A stretch of 64,000 bases of DNA. Origin: Malachius bipustulatus. Taxonomy: Eukaryota > Arthropoda > Insecta > Coleoptera > Melyridae. The stretch covers positions 43,244,162 through 43,308,161 of the forward strand of contig OU342637.1 in assembly GCA_910589415.1 (NCBI GenBank), in the 5' to 3' direction. This document shows positions 55,065-64,000 of the stretch, one piece after another. The notes below the pieces were generated by a model that was not told where the DNA came from, made no database searches, and saw only the letters and a program-made list of their open reading frames with translations. The translations under genes were made by a program, and so were the position numbers. The stretch's first letter is position 1. Every line of letters starts with the position of its first letter.

Positions 55065-56270
55065 CACAGAATAGATACAATCAGAAGCTAAACTCGCCGA
55101 CGGCGCCTTTGATCGATCGTTTAGACAAAAGCCACACCTCTAGCGGCCATTGCTTCAGATTAGAAACGTAGGCCCGCCACCAGCCCGCCACAGAATAGGT
55201 ACAATTCTATTCTGTGGGCCCGCATTCAAAACTAATGAAAGCTCATCTCAAATCATGACGGATCTCTATGCGCGCCGAGTAGAGGCGCGAACTCGGTATT
55301 TTTATTGAAGTTTGTAACGGGATTTTCAGCTGGGTTGAGACGATCACAGGGTTAGGTATTTGCCCCTCTTTTACCCGTAACAAGTCAATCAAAATTTTAA
55401 AAGCATTTATTTACAGTTACCAAATTTCAATACAACGACATATATTAATGCTGCGCGATGAGTTCGGATCAATGTGGGCTGTCCTCTTCCCTCGGTGCTA
55501 TGTCTGATTGGGTGCTGATATCGACGCTAGGGCGCGCGTCTTCGTATTGGTCGCCCGGTCGGTCTATCACTGGAACTGAGCTCACCACGTCAGTCGCTCC
55601 ACTGCCATCGCCCGCTGCGTGTTGTGCTAGCAGCGGCCGCGGCCTCCGGCATACGCGCCGCGGCGACTTCGGAGAGAAATCATTCACGGACGCCTCAATC
55701 TGAAAAATACAAGCCCACTCACGGAGTACCGAGGAGGGTATTAATAAATAGCTCAGGGTCGACAACTCAATGCGTTGCGATCCCGACGCTTGTGACACCT
55801 GGCCCTCAATGCAGGCCTGGTGCCGTCTGAAAGGGTCCGCCCGGGACCTCACTACAGCCCCGTTTGTTCCCTTATGTGGTCGGCAGTCGACTGGAGCTCA
55901 ATTCACTCCTGTCGGGCTCCCGTTTCCGTGTTACAGACAAGCTCAACTCAGTTCATTGGCTTGCCGTCACCGGATGAATGTGGCGGAGTGCACTCAATGC
56001 ATGCCTCCTGCTGGGGGGTTAGGGGACCTTCTTAGCTCAGTACACTAGAAGGGGTGAGAGAGCTTCTCGAGTCAGTTCCTCGGAATCTTCTGCCTTGCTG
56101 GTCCTCTTGGTCTGTTTATATAGCCGGTGCCGGCGAGATAACCCGCTAATCATTGCTGTAAAAACTGTATCTTTCTGATAAACCCCTCGATAAATTAAAA
56201 TAAATAATAATTAGCTGCGAATGCCTTGGAATTCGTTACAAGTTTATATTCTGATTGTACCTATTCTGTG
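55065..56270. mobile_element. MITE with CACAGAATAG ends, split by a solo LTR
   Basis: TIRs of 23 bp with one mismatch (CACAGAATAGATACAATCAG... at 55065 and complement ending 56270) are flanked by direct GTAATAT copies at 55058-55064 and 56271-56277. Without the LTR the element is about 275 bp. A second internal inverted pair of the same motif lies at 55192-55219. A 7-8 bp duplication and CA-starting ends would suit hAT- or P-like mobilisation. Confidence 0.8.
55314..56240 (-). repeat. Solo LTR of gypsy family A (927 bp)
   Basis: Full-length copy of the 5728-6655 LTR with a few substitutions, flanked by the 4 bp duplication AGTT (55310-55313 and 56241-56244). It was formed by LTR-LTR recombination after insertion into the MITE. 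Confidence 0.95.
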
Positions 56271-56315
56271 GTAATATTGAAATATTTATTTCTGATAATC
56301 TCATTTGAATTTAAA

Positions 56316-57400
56316 ATGTACTATATGACTGAAGAAAGAATACGAATTGTTGAGTGGGTATTCAGTGGTAATAGTTTGAGGAGAACAAGAGACCTGTTTT
56401 GTGTATATTTTGAAAACCGACCAATTCCATCCCTGAAAACTATAAGTAGACTTTTGGAGACGTTTAGAGCAACTGGTTGTGTTAGCATGGAGTGTAAAAG
56501 TAAGACGCCCAGAACAAAAAAGTATGCTGGAACAGGGAAAAGAAAATACACAGAGCAAGATGAAATTGATGTCCTTGCTTGTGTGGTGGCCACCCAAACA
56601 TCAGTATACTAGAAATTGCAAGGGCTTCAGGATTGGAAGCTACCTATGCATACAGGATTCTGAAAAAAACACAAGTACTTATCTTATAAATACTCCAGAC
56701 ATCAACAGCTGCAGCCCCAAGATGCTGCAAATAGGATAAGATTTTGTGAAATAATGTTGGAGAGATGTAATCAAGATGACAACTTCTTAAGCTCAATTTG
56801 CTTCAGCGATGAAACAACATTCACACTTCATGGTGCACCGAGCGTACAGAATTATCGCCACTGGAGCACCGGGAATCCTCATGCGTATTCGTTGAAAGTT
56901 ATACTCAGTACCGTCAGAGTGTCAACGTTTGGGCTGGTATTTTCCGCAATAAGTTTTTGGATATTTTTTCATCGATGTACGATTTACGGGAGATGCTTAC
57001 ATGAACTAACTAGTCACTAAGATTTGCCCTGCTTTAGTTGAGTTGTCCGAGTACATTGAAACCGTATCATATCAACATGATGGAGCTCCAGGACATTATG
57101 ATGTGAATGTTATAGAAATTTCCTAGATGCGACATTTGGAGGTTAATGGATAGGAAGGAAAGGATCTATCGAATGGCCGCCACGGTCTCCTGACTTAGCT
57201 CCGAATGATTTCTTTTTATGGGGATATTTAAAATTTATACCCAAAGACGTCACCCAAATTTGCAATCACTAAACGACAGTATTGTTGAAGCATGTTTTAT
57301 TATAACACCTCGTATGTTGGATAATGTTAGGAGACATTTTTATAACAGATTAAGTTATTGTTTGATAGTAAACGGAAATTTGTTTGTACATCTAATTTAG
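56316..57400 (+). pseudogene. Mariner-like transposase with helix-turn-helix N-terminus, decayed
   Basis: The start region (MTEERIRIVEWVFSGNS, RTRDLFCVYFENRPIPS, KTISRLLETFRATGCV) is a DUF4817-type DNA-binding domain. Later frames show the catalytic domain: ICFSDETTFTLHG with the first Asp, NYRHWSTGNPHA, the block equivalent to PPRSPDLAPNDFFLWG (about 57175-57225) and a C-terminus TPRMLDNVRRHFYNRL. At least four frameshifts or stops. It is the only longer example here of the family that also left N-terminal remnants in MITEs. Confidence 0.8.
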
Positions 57401-57419
57401 ATATAAGATGATTATTATT

Positions 57420-58635
57420 CCTTGAAATGGAAACAATGGAAGAGATCCTATATTACTCCAATTCACAAAAAGGGAGATCACTCATCTGTTAATAATTATT
57501 ATACATAGACCAGTAGTGAAAATGTCATTTATTCCAAAAATATTGGAAGCAATAATAATTATTATTGTCTACTCTGAAATTCTGCTTGCCTTCAAGAATA
57601 TAATTGTTGCTCAACAACACGGGTTTACAAAAGGGAAATCGACCATTACCAACTTGGTGCTTTATGTTCAAGCCCTATTGGATGAAATCGAAAAGGGTCA
57701 TGCTGTGGATTCTATAATATACACAGATTTGTCTGGCGCTTTCGATAGAAAGCGCCATTTCCCATTCAGCTTCTTGTTCCTAAACTAGAGAAATTAGGAA
57801 TTCGAATCCTAGTTGAAATCCTTTGTTGAAATGGTTCAAAAGCTTTTTGAATGACAGAACTCAAGTAGCTAAAATCAAGTGCTACCTCTCAGATGTAATA
57901 CACGTTGGACGCGGTGTACCTCAGGTGGGTCATCTCTCTCCTTTATTGTTCAACTGTTTTATTAATGATGTTGTTTCCTGCTTCAAAAATTCTAAATGTC
58001 TCATCTTTTCTGACGATCTCAAGTTCTATCGCATAGTTATTGATCAGTCCGATTGTCTTCTGCTGCAGAACGATCTGGATAACCTATCCGTTTGGTGCTT
58101 AAAGAACCAAATGAAACTGAACATCGATTAATGTAATTTAATCAGGTTCCATAGTGCTCGCAGCGATATAGCATACCGTTATACAGTTGCTGATGGTTTT
58201 CTAGATAGAGTATTTTCAGTTAAAGATCTCGGCGTTCTCCTTGATGAACATCTTGATTTCAGACTTCACGTTGATGCAGTTGTCAACAGATCTTGTAAGC
58301 TCACTGGATTTATTAAAAGACAGATGAGAAATTTTGGGGATGTGACATCGATTAGAGTGGTGTATTGTGCCCTTGCGAGGTCTGTCCTAGAGTATGCTTG
58401 CACAGTATGGTCTCCATGTTATGCTGTGCATATTAACCGCATTGAGAATGTACAGCACAGAATTTTAAGATTCATTTCATATAAGTTAGGCATCTCCAGT
58501 CTCCACAGAGCAAATTGATTATAGTGTGATACAGGGGAGGGTTGGATTACCATCACTGGAATCTCGGAGACAGTATCTTGAGGTTTCATTTTTGTATAAA
58601 CTTGTAAAGGGTAACATCGATAGTCCTGAGCTAAT
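57420..58635 (+). pseudogene. LINE RT fragment (CR1/Jockey type), decayed
   Basis: Starts in RT block 1 (SYITPIHKKGDHSSVNN), continues VAQQHGFTKGKSTITNLVLY, IIYTDLSGAFDR, GVPQVGHLSPLLFNCFINDV, FSDDLKFYR (YADD replaced by FSDD) and the C-terminal RSVLEYACTVWSP and LPSLESRRQYLEVSFLYKL. It resembles LINE D's RT. Broken by several shifts and by the foldback at 58636. Confidence 0.85.
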
Positions 58636-60075
58636 TAGTGGCGTCTATGAGTCGGAAAAAAACCGAAATTTCCGAATTTTTTCAGACGCAACGAAACCAT
58701 TTTCCCCCCTGTTTTCGAGGGTGCGAAACACGATGGCGTAGGGAAAATTTCTTTTTCGGGTTGCGTTCACTCCCTATTGGCCAAAAACCACCTCTTTTTT
58801 TAAATCTTCGTTCTAATGCCCCCGGGTCGGAAAAAAACGCGTGCAACTCGCTTGTGGTGATTCCTTGTATATCTAATTAAAACCGTCCGTCACCCTACTC
58901 CTATCCCCTTGGCCAAGAACCACCCTCCAAGGGGGTTAAAAGTTTTTTTTTCTTATAATCCTGAATATTTCTGCATTCCCCCGTTTTCGAGGATGCTAAA
59001 CAAGATGGTAACCATTTTACACCTCTACCACCCGTTTTCATCCCCCTAAATCGAGGAAAACACCCTCCAAGGGAGTTGAAATATATACATACATTTTTTT
59101 GATCGGTAATGTTGGAAATGTTATTTTGTATCATAATAATTTACCGTGCTTTCTATTGAGAAAAATATGGAGACAACGTTTCTGTTACTCTTACGTAAGA
59201 ATGTGATGTTCATTTTGAAGAGTATCAGCAATGTAATTCTACTTGTAAAAGACCAAGGCTACACTAGTTTTTCCCCTAGCTTTACTAAAAGATTATCATT
59301 ATAATATTATTATTTTCTAAGTACGTAAATTTGTTCAATATTTTCTATTTCTATTTGCATGTGCATTTGTATGTTCTACATTTTTTATTATACATATTAC
59401 AGATTAACAATGTTTTATTAAACGTTTACCTTGATTTATCACCATCAAAATACCCCAGTCAAAAACCTAATTCAAAACTGTAACCCTATTAAAAAAACTT
59501 ATAACTAAAAAAATTATAATATGATATCTTGTATATTCAAATTATTACTTCCCGACGTAAGAGTAACATAAACGTTGTCTCCATATTTTTCCCAATAGAA
59601 AGCACGGTAAATAATGATACAAAATAACATTTACAACATTCCCGATTAACAAAAAAAAATTCAATCCCCTTGGAGGGTGATTTTGTAGGGGGGTCGTTGA
59701 GGTCTAAGGTAGTGACCATCGTGTTCAGCACCCTTGAAAACGGGGGATGCGGCGGTTGCCCGATTAATAAAAAAACACATTTTCAACCCCTTTAGAGGGT
59801 GGTTCTTGGCCAAGGGGGTGGGCGTAGGGTGACGGACAGTTGTCATTAGATACAAGGCTCCCCCAGAAGAGAGGTGCACGCGGTTTTTCAGACCTGTAGG
59901 CATAAGAACGGAGATTTTAAAACAGGGGTGGTTTTTGGCCAATAGGGGGTGAAGGCAACCCGAAAAAGAAATTTGCCCTCCGCCACCGTGTTCAGCACCC
60001 TCTAAAACGGGAGAGGAAAGTGGTTTCGTTGCGTTTGAAAAAATTCGGGTGTTTTCCGACTCATAGATGTCACTA
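58636..60075. mobile_element. Large foldback element (1440 bp) in the LINE fragment
   Basis: TAGTGGCGTCTATGAGTCGG at 58636 pairs with CCGACTCATAGATGTCACTA ending at 60075. Arms about 58636-59205 and 59555-60075 are diverged inverted copies that include GGTGGTTCTTGGCCA-type motifs; the AT-rich loop is 59206-59554. It belongs to a different family from the TACAGGGTG group. Confidence 0.85.
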
Positions 60076-60108
60076 AATGGCTCAGATCAATTTTCATGTG
60101 CTGAGATA

Positions 60109-60877
60109 TACAGGGTGATTCAAAATTCAGTGCAAATATTTTAAGGGCGTATTTACCAGTCAAAAATAAGAAATTTTTTTCATATAACCGTATGTCCTAA
60201 CTTGCTTCGTTTTCTAGATACAGGGTGTAAAATTTTGAAAAAAAAATCGATTTTTTATTAATTACTCAAAAACCTTTCAGCCGATTGAAATAAAATTTGG
60301 TAGGCTTATTTGTCGTTATAAGGAACTTCCTTTGATGGGAATAACATAAATTTATTAATTCCCGTGGCGTCTCAGGGGGCTACCTACTTGAAACTTATAA
60401 GTAAAATTATGGTACGCCACTGCTCTTTTGAAAATTTATATTTTTTTTAGATTAAGCAGTCAATAGTGTAACTTTCTTGCCTATTGAGTTTTACTCGTAT
60501 CTAGCATTGTTTCCAAGAAAAAAATCAAAATCTGTGCCAGGCCCTATTAATACAAGTAATAAATTCACATCGATTATTGAGATTCATTTAATTTAATTCA
60601 GGTAGCCCCCTGAGACGCCACTGGAATTAATAAATTCATGTTATTTCCATCAAAGGGAGGCCCTTATGACAACAGATAAGCGTATAAAATTTTATTTAAA
60701 TCGGCTGAGAGGTTTTTGAGAAATTAATAAAAAATCGATTTTTTTTTTCAAAATTTTACCCCCTGTATCTAGAAAACGAAGCAAGTTAGCACATACGATT
60801 ATATGAAAAAAACTTCTTATTTTTGGCTGGTAAATACGCCCTTAAAATCTTTAGACTGAATTTTGAATCACCCTGTA
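60109..60877. mobile_element. Foldback MITE K (769 bp)
   Basis: TACAGGGTGATTCAAAATTC at 60109 and the complement ending at 60877 in TA context. An inner pair GATACAGGGTG.../CCCCCTGTATC also exists. Confidence 0.9.
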
Positions 60878-60990
60878 TACAGGGTGTCCGGTAAGCACGT
60901 AATTAAGTAAGAAATAAATTCCGCAAAACGGAAAGTACTGTTTTTTTTTTTGAAAAATAAACAAACAGGTCAATTTTTTAATTTAATTTG
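60878..60990. mobile_element. End fragment of another TACAGGGTG element
   Basis: TACAGGGTGTCCGGTAAGCA at 60878 directly abuts foldback K. No matching opposite end is seen before the next element begins at 60991, so only about 113 bp remain. Confidence 0.6.
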
Positions 60991-61758
60991 TACAGGGTGT
61001 TATGTAATTGAATGTCAATATTTAAGGGGGTGATTTTTGGGCCCATTTTAAAAAGAAAACTACTTCATAAGAACGTATGTCCTAAAAGTCTTAATTTTTG
61101 AGATACAGGGTGGTAAAGTTTTGTTAAAATAAATAATTTTTTCGTAATATCTGTAAAACCGCTCTGGATATTTTAATGAAATTTCGTATACAGGTATTAC
61201 GCATCAAGGGGCATTTTTTCAGGTACCACGTTTCATTTTATTTCCATTAGTGCCGATGGTGCACGATCGTGCAGAATTTTACCTGCATATTTTGGCAGAC
61301 ATTGATTTCTGTTCAAATAGAAATCATTTTTGGAATCCCCATTCATTTCCAAGCAAATTGGATCACTTATTTTTTTTCAGAACGATGCACGGTTTTCTCC
61401 TAAAAAAATAAAATCTGTTTCTCTACATGGTCACAAGATTGTCGTTAAATGACAATAAAAAAATATAAAAATATGCAGGTAAAATTCTGCACGATCGTCA
61501 CTAGTGGAGATAAAACGAAATGTGGTACATGAAAAAATCCCTCTTGATGAGTAATACCTGTCCAATAAATTTCATTAAAATATCCAGAGCGGTATTACAG
61601 ATATTATGAAAAAATTATTTATTTTTAAAAACTATTACCACCCTGTATCTCAAAAGTTAAGACTTTTAGGACATACCTTCTTATGAAGTTTTCTTCTTAA
61701 AATGAACCTAAAAATCACCCCCCTTAAATATTGACATTCAATTACAAAACACCCTGTA
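60991..61758. mobile_element. Foldback MITE L (768 bp)
   Basis: TACAGGGTGTTATGTAATTG at 60991 pairs with the complement ending at 61758. Arms of about 300 bp include AAGGGGGTGATTTTTGGG-like sequence. Confidence 0.9.
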
Positions 61759-62138
61759 TACACCGTGTTTTAAATTAAGTCGGCACTATTGCTAACTTCG
61801 TTATTATTTAAGCTAGAAAGTCGGTTGAATTAGCAAACTAGTAGTATTTTTTCTCCTGAATAAAATGGCGAAAACAGAAAAACAATTGAACATTGCGTTT
61901 TCGAGTAATTTAAAAAAATGTATACTAAAAAAGTATTCTTTCAAGGAACAGCCTGTATATTTTTAGATGGATCGGTTGCAAATTTTTTTTTAAGGAAAAA
62001 GTCTTTATGCACTATGATCCTAAAATAATAAATTCATTAATTATTCATCATTTTATTACTCCCAAAGTAGGCTGCGACAATTACTGTAATTTAGTGTACC
62101 TACGTAATAAAAGGTAATAGTTATTTACGTACAGAGGG

Positions 62139-62235
62139 CCGAAGGAAGAAGATTACGCCCGCGGACGAAGTTTGAGGCCCGACGCGCCAGCGGAGGGCCT
62201 TTATTCGGCTAAGGGCGTAATCTTTCCTTCGGGCA
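62139..62235. repeat. GC-rich hairpin in the loop of foldback M
   Basis: GGGCCGAAGGAAGAAGATTA pairs with TAATCTTTCCTTCGGGC around a CpG-rich loop, with the direct motif ACGTAC just outside on both sides. Confidence 0.7.
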
Positions 62236-62553
62236 GAGGTACGTACAACGTTTTACGCACAATTGCATCAAACAATAAAAATAATATTCTTAATATAAAA
62301 TAATAATTTTTGACGTTCGTTTAAAATTAATTATTTGACAGCAGCGTTTGACGTTGAATAATTAATATAATCGATAAGTCAACTTGTAATTATTTCGCAA
62401 TGAGACATTCTTCAGAAGCGACTTCTGGTTGATGGAATTACTTTCCAGAATGTTTCCAACTGTGTTTTTAACTGTAGCGACCAGTTCCTCGTTCACACAG
62501 ACAGAGAAACAACAACAACTCATATAGCCGATCTGATCAAAGCAACAGTAAGT

Positions 62554-62716
62554 GACCTGGGTGGTGTAGTGGTAAGCACACCTGACGTGTAATCAGGAGG
62601 TCAAGGGTTCGATTCCCCGCTGGGCCACGAACACTTTTGTTTGGTCAGATCCACAGAAACGCTATTTTAATATTGCAAATAATTAATTATATTTATAATA
62701 AATAAATAAATAAAGA
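62554..62716 (+). mobile_element. tRNA-derived SINE
   Basis: 62554-62627 folds approximately as a tRNA: acceptor GACCTGG with CTGGGCC allowing one mismatch, anticodon stem CCTGA/TCAGG, and B box GGTTCGATTCC. The anticodon loop CGTGTAA would give UGU (Thr), but position 33 is G instead of U and two T-stem pairs fail. A 60 bp AT-rich body and a (TAAA)n-type tail (62696-62715) follow, so I call a SINE and not a functional tRNA. Confidence 0.7.
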
Positions 62717-62757
62717 TAACAGTTCAAACAACAAAGCATACATTAATTATTATAATT

Positions 62758-62813
62758 GCCGGGCTTTTTCTCTACTTTACGGCCCGCCGGGCTTTTTCTC
62801 TACTTTACGGCCC
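62758..62813. repeat. 28 bp tandem duplication
   Basis: Two adjacent copies of GCCGGGCTTTTTCTCTACTT... ending ACGGCCC, 28 bp each. Confidence 0.9.
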
Positions 62814-63284
62814 GCTAGTCGTAAAGTCATAGTTTCCGCCATGGTAACTAAGACGTAAACAACCAATTTTGATTCAATTGTGCGTAAAAAAAATTATGTC
62901 GTCCTACATAGTGTATTTTTTGATTAAAAAATACACTAAAAATAAGAGTTGTTATCTTGAAAAGGATTTAATTTTAAAATAAACAAATAACAGAACTTGT
63001 TTGTGTTGTAAAATTTTGTTTTTTTAGGGTCATAGTGCATAGAGACTTTTTCCTTTAAAAAAAATTTGCAACCGATCCATCTAAAAATATACAGGTTGTT
63101 CCATAAAAAAATATCCATTTTTTAAAATAGGTATCTCGAAAACGCGACGTTCGATTGCTTTTCTGTTTTCGCCATTTTATCCAGAAGAAAAAATACTACT
63201 AGTTTGCTAATTTAACCGACTTTCTAGCTCAAATAATAACCAAGTTAGCAATAGGTGCCGACTTCACTTAAAACACGGTGTATA

Positions 63285-63989
63285 TACAGGGTGTTGATTT
63301 TCAAAGGGGCCATAGGGGATTAGCATTGCGAAAGTGGTTTTTGAGGATTCCTGCTCGCCGTTTAAACTGACAGAAATGGTTTTGGTATCAAAATGAAGCT
63401 AAAATTTTTGCGCATAACGCTTGACATCAGAAATTAATTTAATTTCACGTTGTTTTCTAAAATTCTTCAGTAAAAATTCAAGTAATTGTTAATGTTTAAT
63501 CACAAAATAGCATGCCTTGCCTAAACAATAATGACGTTTCTACGTTTTGACAATCCAATATAAAACATTGGCCTATTAAAAAAATTCACGGCAAATAAAT
63601 CGTAAACCCTCCTGTAACACTCTACACTGTAGTAGGTTCTCACCATAAAGACTCTTTCTTGGTTTGTATAACCCATTTTTAAATAGAACCAGACTTTATT
63701 ATTACCTACTGACTTATAAAGTTTTATTATTGGATTGTCAAAACGTAGAAACGTCATTATTGTTTAGGCAAGGCAAAACATTAACGGTTACTTGAATTTT
63801 TACTGAAGAATTTTAGAAAACAACGTGCAATTCAATTAATTTCTGATGTCAAGCGTTATGCGCAATAATTTTAGCTTCATTTTGATACCAAAACCATTTC
63901 TGTCAGTTTAAACGGCGAGCAGGTATCCTCAAAAACCACTTTCGCAATGCTAATCCCCTGCGGCCCGCTTTGAAAATCAACACCCTGTA
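63285..63989. mobile_element. Foldback MITE N (705 bp) with transposase start in loop
   Basis: TACAGGGTGTTGATTTTCAA at 63285 and the complement ending at 63989 in TA context. Arms of about 275 bp; the loop (63562-63720) carries the start of a transposase frame on the minus strand. Confidence 0.9.
63565..63676 (-). pseudogene. Mariner-like transposase N-terminal remnant in foldback N
   Basis: From an ATG at 63676: MGYTNQERVFMVRTYYSVEC, then YDLFAVNFFNRP, the helix-turn-helix start also seen at 56325. The frame then runs into arm sequence. Confidence 0.7.
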
Positions 63990-64000
63990 TGTATGTGCCA

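Larger units (their letters stand above)
61759..63282. mobile_element. Foldback MITE M (1524 bp) with a complex loop
   Basis: TACACCGTGTTTTAAATTAA at 61759 and the complement of TACACCGTGTTTTAAGTGAA ending at 63282. Arms of about 280 bp; the loop (about 62045-62990) contains a GC-rich hairpin, a tRNA-like SINE and a 28 bp tandem duplication. Confidence 0.85.

Noticed and set aside
62554..62627. Functional tRNA-Thr gene
   Set aside because: Position 33 is not U, the T-stem is broken and a SINE-type tail follows.
52513..64000. Search for the next Mocs1 exon (C-terminal Gly-Gly tail or MOCS1B)
   Set aside because: No sequence with the expected residues and splice sites was found; it probably lies beyond the window.

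Overview
The window is arthropod, most likely insect, nuclear DNA: an intron-rich conserved gene embedded in dense, repeatedly nested transposable elements. The TE types (Ty3/gypsy, BEL/Pao, CR1/Jockey-like LINEs, piggyBac, Tc1/mariner and many foldback MITEs ending in TACAGGGTG with TA target duplications) fit a large, TE-rich insect genome. I cannot name the species.

The only recognised host gene is Mocs1 (MoaA-type molybdopterin precursor synthase, MOCS1A part), on the + strand. Four coding exons are visible at 9471-9638, 36099-36347, 52030-52232 and 52281-52512. All junctions agree in phase and all four exons are open. The first visible exon starts inside the radical-SAM cysteine motif, so upstream exons lie outside the window. 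The introns are about 26.5 kb, 15.7 kb and 48 bp.

Layout. 1-6655: an intact, apparently young Ty3/gypsy element (A, minus strand). 6.7-16 kb: foldback MITEs and fragments of LINE and Tc1 genes. 16.1-32.8 kb: gypsy element B (minus), split by a BEL/Pao element (19855-25992) and by a CR1/Jockey-type LINE (D, about 27455-31970). B itself sits in an internally deleted LINE (G), and its left end has been rearranged into a palindrome. 34.0-34.85 kb: foldback. 36.6-46.6 kb: a decayed piggyBac element cut by a foldback, by a 935 bp unclassified insertion and by a nearly full-length Jockey LINE (E), which carries two MITEs of its own. 46.9-50.9 kb: LINE 3' fragment, unclassified repeat, truncated LINE F. 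53.4-64 kb, downstream of the last visible exon: MITEs, a solo LTR of family A inside a small 7-bp-TSD MITE, a decayed mariner-like transposase, a LINE RT fragment, a 1.4 kb foldback, and a run of foldbacks placed end to end.

The most notable pattern is that several TACAGGGTG-type foldbacks still carry the first 20-40 codons of one helix-turn-helix mariner-like transposase family, and one carries the start codon in both arms. They therefore look like inverted end duplications or internal deletions of that transposon. Several insertions can be dated relative to each other, because removing them together with one target-site copy rejoins an open reading frame.
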